Position numbers and translations under genes: made by a program. 64,000 nucleotides of DNA, taken from positions 185,665,770-185,729,769 of the forward strand of contig NC_081406.1 in the NCBI RefSeq assembly GCF_030272615.1, given 5' to 3'. This stretch comes from Cryptomeria japonica (Eukaryota; Streptophyta; Pinopsida; Cupressales; Cupressaceae). The number at the start of each line of letters is the position of its first letter. Positions within the stretch are counted from its first letter, which is position 1. Shown here piece after piece: positions 34,681-47,970 of this stretch. Below the pieces are notes generated by a model, which saw only the letters and a list, made by a program, of their open reading frames with translations, had not been told where the DNA came from and searched no databases.

Positions 34681-36070
34681 ATGGATCCCCCTCTTAACAA
34701 GAGACCTCAAAAATTTATTTTGAAGGTGTTTTATGAGGTACATCCACTTTTCCTTCAGCTGGTGTGGTTTTACCCACCCCAGATTTTGATCTTGCATGTC
34801 AATGGTTAGAACATCATACTCTATTTTTTTACTTTGTAGGGAGAACTCCCCATGAAAGTGTGCTCAAAGACTGGGTTTCCAAAGCCTGGGCCCCTCATGA
34901 GTTCCTCTTAGCCATGATTCAAAACCCGACTAAAGGTTTCTTTCTTTTTCATTTTGAGACTACCCAACATGTTTTATAAATTTTGCAACATGGAGCTTGG
35001 TATGTAGGTCTTCTTTTCTTGTTTTACAGTCACTGACCCATTATTTTACTATCTATGATGATGCTAGGCTTTAGGTGCCAATTTTGATTAAATTTCCTAG
35101 GTTGCCTATGATTTCTGTGCCTTTCTTCAGAAAATTGCCTCGTCTATCAACAAAGTTTTATGTATCGAACTTGACAGATTATTCCAGTCCCATTCTCAAA
35201 AATGGGTCTATGTAGAAGTTGATTTGTCACAAGATCTCAAAGAGTCTATTGACATCCAAATACGGTCTTTATGGCATACCCAGAATCTTACTTATTTTAA
35301 CCTTCCCAATACTTGTTACCATTGCCAATTTGTTGTACATAAGATAAGGGATTGTCCCTTGGTTACTCCATGCCCTCAGCCTCAACCTCGGGATGAGCCT
35401 TCCTGCTAAGGGGATAAAAATGCATCGAAGTCTAATGAGAAATGGACCACTGTGGTTAGCCAAAAAAATAGAACCTTGGCTTCTGGCTTTGGGTTGAAAA
35501 ATTTGGAGTCTGCCAAGAACCCTTCAAACCCTGGTAATCAAGGGAATGTTATCGTCCCATCACAATCTGTGCCTATGGCTTCATCGAGACTATCGAGTAT
35601 GCCACAAGAAGCTTCCATAATGGTTTCTTGGTGTTCTAGTTCTCCTCCTACAACAACATGACCCCCATGGTCTTGTAGCCCTTCTCACTTGCATGACGAG
35701 GAGGTGTAGGGCTAGCAGAATAGTTATGCTTTCCTGGGTGGGCCTTATTTTGACAATATGGATGTGGTTTTTCCATGAATTTTATTTCATGGAATGTCTG
35801 GGGTCTTTTAGACTTCTCCTAGAAGTATTCTGTTAGGGATACTCTTGGTAAGTAAATGGTTTTGATGTTCTCTATCTTTAGGAAGTGAAAATTATGGGTT
35901 TTATACTTGTTGTTGCTTGTCATTTCATTTGGCTTGCTAGTAGTTTCTTCTATACTAGTCATGAGGTACGTCAGGGAGGCGCAGTGTTATTCCTTTCCCC
36001 ACACTTGCATGCCTATGTTGTCGATCATGGGACTGATCCGATACAACGGCTTGTCTAGGTTGTTTTGAAT
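34681..36070 (+). pseudogene. LINE ORF1 (DUF4283, zinc knuckle) and endonuclease start, copy B
   Basis: ATG 34681 starts the ORF1 homologue of 16172. A DUF4283-like part (34764-34979) has 'LEHHTLFFYFVGRTPHESVL', and the knuckle 'CYHCQFVVHKIRDC' lies near 35317-35358. After a basic/serine-rich stretch (35452-35661) the endonuclease frame begins at about 35775 with 'MNFISWNVWG' and fades by 36070. In-frame stops (for example 34696-34698) and frameshifts disable it. An oppositely oriented LINE follows. Confidence 0.8.
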
Positions 36071-38390
36071 ATATTCTTTATATTAAAATAGTTCAGACTA
36101 TATACAACATATTATCAGGTGTCCTATTTTTTACATATATCTTGCATTGCTTATCCTTTATTTATTGCTTCTATACAATATCCGTTTTTACATGCATACC
36201 AAAAACAAGTCATAGCCCTGTCTTTGGTTAGTGAATATTACAATATGAACATCATATAAGAGGGGTTGATACAAAATGCCTCATTGTCTATACAAAAAAA
36301 GTAACAAAGAAAGCCACCTTGTTCACTATTCTCCTGTGCTTTTCTCCCCATATATAGGGGGAAGCACATCTAGATCTTCAAGCTTGTGATTTTGCATGTA
36401 TTGAGTCAAGGCCTTGATCACCTTTAGGTACAACATATCCATATTATTTTTGAAATAATAGACAGAATTTTCATATCTTCTTTGTAGATCTGTAGGGAAC
36501 CCTTACGAATCAGGGTCATAATTTTTTCCTTAGATATGTCTAGGACAACAAAAACCTGTGACATGATAAAGAAATGTGTTAGTTTATTATTAAACTTAGT
36601 AAGCCTCCTCTTCTTGTTCTGAAAAACCTCTCCATTTCTTTCCTTCCACAAAAACCATAACACCTCACAAGACAAAACGGACAAGAAGTGGTTCATATTA
36701 AAGTGAAAAAATTCTACAAAACCAGCAAGGACCTCACTCCAAGAAAGACAAGGTTTGTGGTTCCAAGCAAGAGAAGGACCAAGAAAGATTGACCATACAT
36801 CACGGGCATATTCATACTCACAAAATAGATGCCCAAAGGACTCTTGCATATCACACACAACACACTTAATAGACATGAGACCCTCAGCAGATAAAAAGGA
36901 ACCAACAACAAGCTTTTTTAACAAAAGGGACCATCTAAAACAAGACTTTTTTAGGTTCAATGGGGGAGTGCCAAAAGAAATAAAAAATAAATTCCCATCT
37001 TGACTTAGGCCATTGACAACCCCAACCTTGATTAACTATAGAGAAGATGTAATCCTCTTTTAGCATCAGATAAATCTGCTTAGTGGAGATTTCCAAAAAA
37101 GGGGAACCATCCGACCACTTAAGTTGATTCAAAAAAGAATCGGAGTCCAAGATCTTACCAGGGAAAAAAAACCTATAGCCTTACCAATGAGGGAGTGTGT
37201 TTTCTTTTGTGAGGCTGATATCTCATATTTAGACTTAATCTCCATCCAAGATCCAAACCGATTGTCAATCTATAAATTGCTAATCAGGGATATACCTTTA
37301 TCATTCCAAATCTCAGCAGAGCAAATTTGGGTCAAAGCAAGGGGTTTATTGTTCAGGTTCACCCCCCACCAAAGAAAGAGGTTTATCATTCCAAAACTTA
37401 GGAGAGAAGCTTTGGATGAATCTCAAACCATCCAAGTATATTAGATTTGTGAGGGGCTATCTTAGCACAAAAGGCCAAACAAAAAAACTAGAGTCTTTCC
37501 ATGGCATTATCAAAGCTATCCTCAGATAGGGCTAGAAATGAGGCAGTGTCATCAGCAAATTGAGCATTAATCAAATTATCAGCATTAGGAAGAGTAAGAC
37601 CTTTGATAGAGGGTCCAATTAAGGGGGCCCTTAGAATATAATAGAGAGCATCAAAAGCAATGACAAACAGAGTCACGAGAATGGGACACCCCTGCCTTAT
37701 AGACCTTCTTAATGGAATAGCTTAAGACATATCACCATTAATCTCAATAACTATGGAAGAGTCTTTAAAAAGAATATCTATCCATTTACAAAAGTATGAA
37801 GGAAAACCAAATGCTTGTAACATTCCCCTATCAAATGGATATTCTATTCTATCATACGCTTTATCAAAGTCCAAAAGGACCATTGCAACATTCTGATTAT
37901 CCACTTTGGCGCAGTGCATTGCCTCCCAACTGGTAACCAAATTTTCCAAAATATATCTACCCTTTATGAATCTAATCTATGTGGATGAAATAAACTTATC
38001 TAATAGTGTAGTGATTCTCCTTGACAATATTTTTGAAATGATTTTGTATGAGGCATTCAGTAAGGTGAGAGGTCTCCAATATTTAACCAGAGTCTTATCA
38101 CCACCTTTAGGTAACAAATTTAGAAAACACCTTTATTTATACTTTCTCCAAGGGACCCCTATGCAAAAATATCTTCGTATAGTGCCAATAATTCCAAACT
38201 TATCCATTCTATGTGCTTCTTGTAGAACTCAACGGGCAGACCATCAATTCCTGGAGACTTGCCATTGATTAGTGAATTCATAGAGCCTTTGATTTCTTCC
38301 ATAGAGATCTTGTGGCTCAGAGCCTTAGCATCTTCGTAAGAAATTTTCTTAGGGATTAACTTTAAACATTTGTATGAGTCACCTTCATAT
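36071..38390 (-). pseudogene. LINE on minus strand, copy B: RT to zf-RVT
   Basis: This is the homologue of 17780-20180 and better preserved. Read leftward, the RT fingers/palm frame 37949-37722 has 'MVLLDFDKAYDRIEYPFDRG'. The frame 37676-37488 has 'LINAQFADDTASF', the F-A-D-D catalytic box. zf-RVT plus C-terminus (36960-36424) has 'SIKCVVCDMQESFGHLFCEY' and 'FLWKERNGEVFQN'. Frameshifts separate the blocks and there is no endonuclease, so the copy is dead. The right edge, near 38390, meets the proline-rich relic. Confidence 0.83.
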
Positions 38391-38720
38391 ATACATGTTG
38401 ATTGGATGTGTTTTCCACATCAAAGGCCTAGGGTGGAAAGGCCCCAAGTCTAACAAGTCGAAGAGGAGGAACCCAATTCTCCTCAGTCTATTGGTTCTCC
38501 AATTGGGCCTGCTTCCACTCCACCATCTCCTCCACCTATTTTTAATGAGTCACCATCCATTCCTCCCACTATTGATACACCATTGCCACCATCTCAAGAA
38601 TGCCTTCCACTACCAAAGTTACTTGTTGATGCCATCATGAAGAAGCCTATGAATGCATCCTCTTCCTGAAGTGGACAACCCCATCAAATTCCAGAAATTC
38701 CCAGGGTTGTAATTTCCATG
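38391..38720 (+). pseudogene. Proline/serine-rich coding relic, copy B
   Basis: It keeps the frame seen in copy A: 'PNSPQSIGSPIGPASTPPSP', 'IDTPLPPSQE' and 'PKLLVDAIMKKP'. It ends at the Copia-1 target duplication CCATG (38716-38720), which differs by one base from CTATG at 55943-55947. The sequence resumes beyond Copia-1 at 55948. Confidence 0.45.
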
Positions 38721-39914
38721 TGTGTTGGCCATATGATGGAATTGATTATGTGTTGCATTAATATTTTATCATTGATGTCAACACTTTCAGTTATGGTTGT
38801 TTACCGACTTCCGATAGAATGATTGGATGGGAAATATAATTAGTTGATTGTCACCGATATGATTCGATTGATGGAATAAGTTTGTATGGATGGTTCATAT
38901 GCTTCAGAAGTATGTTTTAGTTAGTTGGTATTGACTTGATGATCAGATGCTATCTCATGTTCTAGTTAGCCTACTTTATTGGTCGGGTAAGGGTTTCATG
39001 ACAAAGCTTTATTGATTATCTTTGATGTAATCTATAAGTGATGTTGGTGCAGCGTCTAGAAGGGATTCACGATGTTGATGATGATTGTGTTCATGCCTCA
39101 ACCGATTGGCGTTATTTCCTTGGTTTGTGTGGATCTAATTTAGGTCTGGTGCTATCTAGGTTATGGATCAGTTTTCATATAACATGTTGGTAGATCCTCG
39201 TATGCGCTATGAGAATTTTTTATTGATTAGATGACCTTTGTTTGACCTTAGGACAACATTCTTTATGATTTTATTTCAGGATTATTCAATGAATCTATTG
39301 AATTATCATTTGGGTGGATGACCTAATTGGTTAGGTCATGTGTTGGTATAAATATATGTAAGATCTCATTGTAAATCATATGAGAATTGCAAGGAGCAAA
39401 TAAACATATAATAATTTGTGGATAGGATTTGGTCGATCATAGGTGATCGAGTTGGGTTTATGTAATAGGTAGAAAACCTTCAGTATTAAGCTTGACCAAA
39501 AATGTAATTTGGTATGTTTGATGCTATCACCGATAGTTCTTCTTTTGGGATTGTAGTCCAAATATCTTGAAGTAGTTGACATATCTCTAGTTAGTGAGAA
39601 TCCATTATAATGAGAAGTGCACTCTAGGTAGTGTTCCTGCATGTGCAGGCCCCTATTGTAGTAATATACTTGTTGCACAAGTATCATGTGATTGTGGATA
39701 GGGTTTCCTACCTTGGTTTTTCCTCATTGTGTTTTTCCACATACAAATGATGGTGCTATGTGTTATTTTTGCATGGTATTGATTCTCTAGTTTTGATTTA
39801 TGCTTTAAATCTTAATCAGTTATTCCAGCATAAGGTTTTAAGTTCTTTAATTCACATAATCTGTTAACAATTTATTCACCCCCCCATCTTAGTTGTTCAC
39901 TAGTTATCCTAACA
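38721..39914 (+). repeat. Copia-1B 5' LTR
   Basis: The LTR is 1194 bp, TGTGTTGG to CCTAACA, aligning along its length with 20519-21717. Followed by AT and the decayed PBS. Confidence 0.88.
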
Positions 39915-39972
39915 ATTTGTATCAGAGCTCGGTCCTCTTTTTTCATAACATTAATCACTTGAGGAAGATCCT

Positions 39973-40509
39973 ATGGAATCTAATAGCTCAACTTCTATTT
40001 TCTAGAAGGAGAGCCCTAGGATTGATGGAACAAACTATGGAGTATGGAAGATTCAAATGGAGACTTGTTTAAGATGCATTAGAAAGGAAATTTGGAAAAT
40101 AACTTAGAATTGTTACACTCCTCATGATCAGACATTTTGCAATCCTGCACTGGTAGACTTGGATAAGAATATTGATAATGACTGTAGAGCTATAGAATCC
40201 TTCTTAAGTGCCTTATCGGATCAGCAAACCATGGGACTATCAGACAAATCATCGACAAAAGCTATATGGGACAAGTTGGAGTCTCTGAATGAAGGTGATC
40301 CTACTATTAAAATTGCAAAACTTGAATGTTACTGGGTAAGATATGAAAGTTTGAAGATGGAGGAAGATGAAATAATTTATACATTTATGGAAAGGGTAAA
40401 TAAAATTGTATTAGGAATTCAGTGTTGTGGTGGATCTTTCATCAAGGAAGAGATTATTTTAAAAGTATTAAGGGTTTTTCCACCAGCATATAAGGTGAAG
40501 GTAACTACA
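39973..40509 (+). pseudogene. Copia-1B gag N-terminal fragment
   Basis: The fragment matches 21776-22310. It contains 'GTNYGVWKIQMET' and, in an open run from 40159, 'WDKLESLNEGDPTIKIAKLE' and 'EEDEIIYTFMERVNKIVLGI'. It is cut at 40509 by Copia-2, after 'YKVKVTT'. Gag would form the element's particle. One TAG lies early in the frame, and everything downstream of the insertion point is gone. Confidence 0.85.
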
Positions 40510-41755
40510 TGATAACTCAATGATGAACAATAAGTACTAAACCGGTACTGAGAGGGGGGGGGGTGAATCAGTGCAATCACAAAAACTTTTCCTGAACTGG
40601 TTTGACTACAAACACTGCTAATGTCTGACAGATAGTAACACCGGTCTGAAACAGAGTGCAACTGGTAAATCTAAGAATGACTGTGACAAGCATTAACCGG
40701 TTAATCACTTAGCTTTCCACTCAACTTAATACTACACTTCAATTTCACCCTTATGCATGAATAGGTAATCTATCATCGGAAATATAATAATAGCTAGCTC
40801 AACATGATTTACCTTCAGATACATATCACATAAAATCATCACATGAAAAATACTACACATGACACATAGATTTTTCACGTGGAAACCCAACTGGGAAAAA
40901 CCATGGTGGGGATGAATACCCACAAGCTACTTTTGAACTCTTTAGAAGTCCTCTCTATTAGGAACCTACTCTGGTTAAAGACTCTTACAATAGGTTCTGC
41001 TAGGAACCGATCCTATTAGAGATCACCCAATTAAGGGATGGCTAAATACCTGGTTAAGGGTTTAACCCTGTTAGAGGTTAGCTTGTTAGAGGATTTCAAG
41101 AACTCAATGAGTTTGAGTCACCCTGTTAAAGGATTTACAGCAAGCTAGTTAAAGCTACCTGGTTAAGTGATTTTCCAATTATTGAAGTGGTTAAAGATCA
41201 ACAGGTATTACAATGATCTGATAATAGCACTCAATGCATAATGCAGATCCACTTAAGTTCCTTCCTTCTGCACACACACTATGCAAGAATCAATCCTCTT
41301 ATCTCATCTAGTCTGACAAGAATCACATATCTCTGCACTTAGATAAACACACACCACTTGCCAACAACCTCAGTATGAAACACAACATCGACCTTATAAG
41401 AAACAGATAGGTTCGTAGCATAAACCCTAAACCCTAAACATTTAGGTTAAGCAATTTAGGTGGTTCAATTCTGGCCATTAAACACTTTGCATTTGAATAC
41501 AATGATCTTGAACAGATCTCAAGATATTCTCCATCATTCTTTCTTCACCATTTCATGGAGTCGATAACCCATCACGTGTTCTCCACCATTTATAAGGACT
41601 TTGCACATTCCCGAGGTAGATAGGATCAATCTCCTTCATGTAAGATTCTTCATGCGCACAAGGCTGATGTGGCAACATGATCTAATCTTGATTCCAATGC
41701 TAGCTCATCACACAATGTCATCAGTTGAATCACACAGGCTTGGAACACTTCAACC

Positions 41756-43377
41756 TATGTAGGGGAAAAAGCGAGACTAGGCTAACATGTCCTAATCCTA
41801 CCTTTTGACACACATTGTGGAATACGAAAGAGCCTAGAGGTATCACACAATTGGCTACTTCTTTTTGTGGAAGAGAGAGCCACGGGCTACCTATTAGGAT
41901 TTCTATTCCTTTGTTGTAATTGAAAGATAAAATGATACAAGTTCAATTCCTAATCCCAAAGTGCAAGTATGAACTAATAACAAGATTGCAGAATTAAGGT
42001 TAAACAATGGAAAGCTGTAAACACAAGGACAAGACAAGAATGCAAATGCGTACCCAGAGTTAAAATCTGAGTGAAAATGTTCGGGACAGGGGCGCAAGCA
42101 CCACTGTCCTGATACTGCCCCTGAAACTGCTCCTGAAACTGTTGTTCTGCAACCTAAAAAGTTGTCTGAAACTTCCTGTCTGACAGAAGGACCAAGGCGC
42201 CCAGTGCCCCTGTCCTGGCAGGACCAAGGGGCCCCATGCCCCTGTCCTGGTCTTTTGCTCTAAAATTTGGTGTGTTGTTCTGTCTTGGTTCGCTTCCATC
42301 GGATCTGCAACTTGCGGCGTCGTCCGAATCCCGAAACCTGCACTTATATCTGAAAAGGTATGGTGGGCGGCTATATAGGGTTTTGCCTTAGTCAAACCCC
42401 CACTTTGGTGGTTTCCACCTCCACTAATAGCCAAGTTGTGTTGTAAAAGTAGTGTGTGCAGACCTTGTGTGTGTGCAAGATCCTAAAATGCAAGTAAGCA
42501 AACTAGAGCAACCTAGAAAGTAAACCCTAATTGCTTGTACATGATAATGTAAGTGCTCCAAATCAAGATGCAAAGTGATCTAAAGCATGAATACAAATGA
42601 TATGATGAAGCTTATGCAAAGACATGAAAACAACATGAAATCATACCCAACCCCAAGGGAGGGGTACAAGCCAATCTTCAGTCGGTGATCCCTTATTGTT
42701 CTTCAATGCCTTCAAAGCCCTAAATGGATGAATGAAATTGATGGATGGATGTTGAATGTTCTTGAAGTCTTCAAAGATCTGCTCTTTCACTGCATAAAAG
42801 GTCCTTGAAACCAAAATTCCCCATCCTTTCAAATGAAGAAAGAGAGCTCTTATATATGAAACCCTAGGTCTTAATTTCAACTTTTGGCCGACCTAGAGAT
42901 TGAATCTCCTGCCAATTTCTTGGGGTTAAACTTTATTTTATGATTGGATCGTGCTCCTAAAATTTTAGGAAAAATGTCCGGGACTGTGTGCATGCCGGGC
43001 GCCATGGTCCCTACAACTTTTCACCAAATTTTCAAGGCCGTCGAATATGATGATTTTAGAGAGAATCCCAAAGTTACAGGTGATTTTGAGATGTTTTGAC
43101 CCCCGAAATCAAGCCCCCAAGTTCAAAATAGGACCTAATTAGGGTTTTTGATTAAATGATGTATTGGAGGAATACAATGAAAGGGGCACACTTTAATGAA
43201 AAGGGCCCAAATTTATGATATGGAAGATGATAAAATAGAACCCTAGACCTAATTAATTTAATTAATTAAGTGCTAAAGGGGAAATGCAATGCAAAATGCA
43301 AAATGCGCCAAGGCGGGTGCTAAACTAGGAGTGAAATTGTACCACCCTAGCAAGTGTGTACAATTTATGACGCTACA
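41756..43377 (-). repeat. TR-GAG2 3' LTR (left)
   Basis: 1622 bp, starting TATGTAGGGG (TGTGTAGGGG in the other LTR) and ending GCTACA. It contains two tandem GC-rich modules (about 42187-42252) and a hairpin module at 42951-43100 shared with the TR-GAG1 leader. Confidence 0.88.
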
Positions 43378-44812
43378 TTTAGCCCCCACTTTAGCGGTCA
43401 TATGAACACTACGTGCATATGCAAGCTAAAGTACAAAAAATTAAACATTATTTGAAAAAAGGATATATCCATAAGTCTGTCGAACGAAGCCCCCAGCGGT
43501 ATCTGCAGTACACAGTTAGGATCCACAACCTACAAAACCACATGTTAGATCACAAAATCACCTAATGCTTACTAAGGAAGGTGATGAAAATTCGAGGGTA
43601 GCTATATGCCCCCCCCTGTTTCGGCTTGCTAATTTTAGTGAGTTGAAACAGGGTATCATGTTTACCACTTCGAATTGTTAAAGAATATTGATGACAAATG
43701 CTCACAAGAAGATTTGATATGAGATCAAAAACTAATGGAGAATCATTTGGTAAGAAAGAGGACTAAATCTCAATTCCAACACAACAAAGAGTGTGAGGAT
43801 TTGAGAGTTCTCTAACACAAGATGAAGGATGTAAATGGAAACAAAATGCAAAGAGAAGAAAAGATAAGATAGTTGAAAAAGGGATATCTTGTAGTATGTG
43901 TAAAGGAGATCCTTAGAGGAGAAGAGATCTTTGTACAAAAGACACCTATCCTCGAGAGGAATTGTCTTAGACAAATATAACATCTTCTAGAATAAGACAA
44001 AGAAGAGAATAAGAATGCAATACTTCCTTCTTTTGCGAGGTGAAAGTGATTCTTAATGAAGGATGATGCTCTTTTTAACCCAATTGGGAGAGTGAATTCA
44101 TTATGGATGTATTTCACCAAGTGCAAAAGAGGTTGTAGTCAAGGACTTACACCTCTTGTAAGAGAGAATCCTTTTACAAACAACAACAAATGCATACAAG
44201 GAATAACATCAAGTAATAAAGTTCACACCATCCACAAAAATAGGAAAAAGTGGATCCTTAGATAAAAATAAGAAAAGATCATTACCTCCCAAGGATAAGG
44301 TCAATGAGAAGGACTTACACAATCTTCCAGGGAGAGATTTAGACATAAGCAAATTGTACTACATACTCACATGAGTTCATGAAAGCAAGACATTAGTGTA
44401 TGTAAAATGCTCCTCACAAGAAGTGGGTAGGATAAGAAAGAGAACACACATCTTCTCCCATATCTAGGAAAAGAGGATTCTAAAGAAAAGATGATCAATA
44501 TTTCCACACTATTACCCCATAGGAACAAGAGATAACATAGAAACATTAGGCTATTATGTTGCTTCAAAAATATGATTGCACTTGAAATTGTACCATCATG
44601 AATGACAATGAGCCCCTAGTAAATGAGCTACCAATGTCACATAATGATGAGCAACATAATAGCCATTAATGTTATTTAAAGACATGATAGATTGAATGAG
44701 GTATTTGAATATGACATGTTGAATGCTCAACTAAAAGTGAGATCAAAAACATGTATAAAATGATAAAAATTGAAGAAGGAAAGTTACGAGAAATCTTAGA
44801 AGAGAGATGAGT
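43378..44812 (-). other. TR-GAG2 3' non-coding interior with polypurine tract and hairpin
   Basis: The polypurine tract is the complement of 43378-43392. Next to it, CTTTAGC (43389-43395) pairs with GCTAAAG (43425-43431), and inner CATATG copies lie at 43399-43404 and 43416-43421. This is a hairpin at the same place as in TR-GAG1. No coding sequence was recognised in the rest (about 1.4 kb). Confidence 0.7.
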
Positions 44813-47776
44813 TTAATTTATTAGAGCCTTATCCCTGGAAGAAAGGACTTTATGATGAATAGGAGATAAAGATTCATAAGTGGATTTAGAAATTTGAGGG
44901 GAGTCATAAAGAGATTTGTTCATCACCAAGATTTCCTTATGAGGGGAATGAGAGTTGATAGAAGTAGAAGATGATTTAGTTGAAGTGAGATCATCATCAC
45001 TACTAAATATAGCACTCACATTGAGAGATGGTCTTTTAGATGCTTTGGTGGGCTTAGAAAGATTATATCCAAGTCCAAATGAATATTCATGCATGTTATG
45101 TTCTAAAGGAACTTTAATTCCTTGTTCATTTGTGCCACAACCATTTCCACTATAGCCACTCTTAGCCAAAATATGAAAACCACGACCATAACGATTAGCC
45201 ATTTCAGAAAGAAAAGGTGGTTTTTCATAAGACAAAGAATCAAATTCTTCAGAATTAGAGGTGTGAGGAGAAGAAGTTTGAGAAGCAGCCACAAAATTAT
45301 TGCTCATAGGTTCAGGTAAGACTGATTGATCTCTAGTTTCTTCCTTCTTTTTAACTTTAAGCTCTCTAGGAGGAACCCTATACTCACCTACAAAGGTGGG
45401 ATTAAAATCAAGAGATCCCCAATCCTCTTCTGCGAGAACCTTCTCGGGATCAAAAGCCTTTTCATATGTAGATTCAAGTTGAGAAGAATCTTCTTTAGGA
45501 AATTCGGACTTATCCAAAGAATTTTGATTATCAGAGGGTGATGATTCATCCATAGGTATCTTGTTTAACGAGTCATCACTAGAAGAGGAAGGCTTAGAAG
45601 AACTCCCTTTGGAAGTAGATGTTTGCAAACAAGCTTGAAAATTAGTATCACCTATCAAGGTATATGTCTTATTATTATAAACAAATTTAACTTGTCTATG
45701 CAATGTAGAGGGGACAGCTTGCATACTATGAATCCAAGGTCTCCCTAATAACAAGTTGTATGTTAGATTTCCCGACATAACATGGATAGGAGTAGGCAAA
45801 GTAACAGGTCCCACTGTGATGGGTAAGGTGATAATACCTAATGAAGACTTAGCCACATTATCAAAGCCTCGAATGGGATGAGAGTCAGGCTCAATAAGGG
45901 ATATATCCACATTCATCTTATGCAATAGATTAATGCTACACACATTAAGGCCAGAACCATTATCTACCAGTGTTCATCTTATAGCAGTGTCATTTATGAT
46001 AACCACAATCATCAAGGGATCATATTGATGTTGAATTTCGCTAGTAGGCAACTCATCTTGAGTAAACACAATTTGAGCTTTAGGATTCATCACAGAGTTA
46101 ACCAAAGACACTATATTACTAGATGTATTAGGTGGAGGAACATTCAAATCTTTCAAGGCATCTTGTAACATTCCATGATGAGCGGAAGAAGTTTGGATCA
46201 AATCCCAAAGGGATATCTTAGTAGGGGTAGCTTTAAGTTGTTCTATGAGATCATATTCCTTACCGAGAACTTGTGAAATATGTGGAGCTTGCGGAAGAAT
46301 TGGTTGAGGATTAGGAAGAGACACTGGAGTAACAGGAGGAAGATTAGGCTGCCTATTATTTCTAGTATTATAAGTATGGGCAACCGCATGATAACTGTCT
46401 CTAGTCAGTTCCTTAGCATACTCATAAGGGCTCTTAGTAGAATAACCTCCTTGCACAGTAATAATAGGTTTCTTAGGAGTGCAAAAAGAATCATTAGCAT
46501 AACCACCTTGAACCACTAAGATAGGTTTATTTAAAGGTTGAGAATTTTGAGAAGGATAAGCACCTTAGACAGTGAAGAGAGGTTTGTTAGGTGTTTCATT
46601 CACATGTATCAAATTGATTGAGGATGGTTTAGAGGAATGAACAAAAGTGTTGGAAAAATTATTGATAGTCTTCTCTTGCACTAAAATCTTATCACGGATT
46701 AAATCAATTTTAGGAGAGAGACAAGGGGTAGGCATTGATGTTCCAGTAGGAGGAGTAATACTAGGAAAGGTCATATCATCCTCTATCATCAAAGGATCTA
46801 CATGGGGAATAAATTCTCTAGGAGAAGAATCAACATTACTCTCTAAAGTCTCACTTTTGAGAGGGAGATCTTCGAAAGAGATGTTAACCATCTTGCCTTG
46901 AACTAGGGTTTTCCTACGAGTAGAACCAAGTTGAGGAGAGGGAGAATAATTGAGATTCAAGGAAGGTGAGAAACTATCAAGGGAGTTTTCAATCTTGATT
47001 TCATCCCCTTTGGCTAGGGTTCTCTCATGGGGTAGAGAATAATCTACACCTTCTTCTAATGGTTCATCCCAAATAGTGAAGTAGTTGAAAGGAATGTTTG
47101 AAGTATTGTCAATTTCGGGACAGGAGATAACATTGTTTATTAATTTCTCATCCTTAGGAGGGAGAGCATCAATAGATGTGTTAAACTCGTCCTTTTTCCT
47201 CAAAATATGTTCAATATGATCTTTAGGGGAGAGAGAATTAAGGAAATTGCTTTTTATTTCATCTTCTTTCTCTAAGGGATGCTTATGGGTAAGACAAACT
47301 TTAGGAGAAGGGTAAGCATTTATCATTAATTCATCATCTCTAGTGGGTATTTTGTTGGAAAAGGAAATGCCATCACTAGGAAATGTAGGGATAATGTCAT
47401 CTTCTTGCACAAAAGGATCCTCATGAAGGGAGCGTTTTTTAGGAGCCACAGAGTCATCAAGGGCATCATCCAACAAAGCATGATCATATCTATTAAAAGG
47501 TTTATCTTTTGATTCAAAAGGAGATATCTCTTCATAGAGGGGATCATTGAAAACAACCATGTTACTAGATTTAGTGGAAGAGTTGATAGGAATGTACCCT
47601 TGAGAGGAATCATTCGACTTATCTTTCCCATCCCAACGAAATGGCATAGTAACAATGTTTATGAGTTTTTGGTAAAATGAAGGTTTGGTATCTTTAGGTT
47701 TCAAAAACTCATCTAAAGCTTCATCTAACTCATAATCATCACAAATATGAACATCTTGCAAATAAAAATCTGACAT
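44813..47776 (-). pseudogene. TR-GAG2 long frame: acidic N-terminus, retropepsin, G-patch-like; two stops
   Basis: One frame of 987 codons runs from ATG 47776 to a stop at 44813, broken by stops at 46565 and 45974. The N-terminal 400 residues are acidic and unassigned; I see no clear gag domain. A protease region (about 46000-45690) has 'VDNGSGLNVCSINLL', then 'LGIITLPITVGPVTLP' and 'YNLLLGRPWIHSMQAVPSTL'. It matches the retropepsin of Tat/Ogre-type Gypsy elements, with D-N-G instead of D-S/T-G. A G-patch-like part (about 45230-45070) has 'GYSGNGCGTNEQGIKVPLE' and 'FGLGY'. Known: the protease cleaves polyprotein; G-patch domains bind RNA-related partners. Long intact stretches suggest selection until recently. 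I infer a polyprotein from which pol has been lost. Confidence 0.8.
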
Positions 47777-47949
47777 TTTAAAATAAAAAATTGCATAAAA
47801 CTTAAACACACAATGCAAAGAAACAAAACACACTCTTTCTTTTCCTTCTTTTTTTTTCTTCTCTTTTTTTTTTTATGAAACTTAAATGAAACATGCTAAA
47901 TCTAGATTTAGATCTAACAAATGTAATGCAAGAGAAAGAAATAATAAGA
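47777..47949 (-). other. TR-GAG2 short 5' leader
   Basis: Only about 170 bp separate the primer-binding site from the ATG. This contrasts with the 1.15-kb leader of TR-GAG1, whose conserved hairpin module sits instead in the LTR of this element. Confidence 0.6.
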
Positions 47950-47967
47950 TTCACGTCGGGTTCACCA
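47950..47967 (-). promoter_or_regulatory. TR-GAG2 primer-binding site
   Basis: The minus strand reads TGGTGAACCCGACGTGAA three bases after the 5' LTR, identical to TR-GAG1. The identical spacer fixes the LTR start at 47971. Confidence 0.8.
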
Positions 47968-47970
47968 GAA

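Noticed and set aside
42060-42434. Open frames in TR-GAG2 LTRs (also 48275-48679)
   Set aside because: They lie inside the LTRs and read through the GC-rich hairpin modules; frames differ between the two LTRs.
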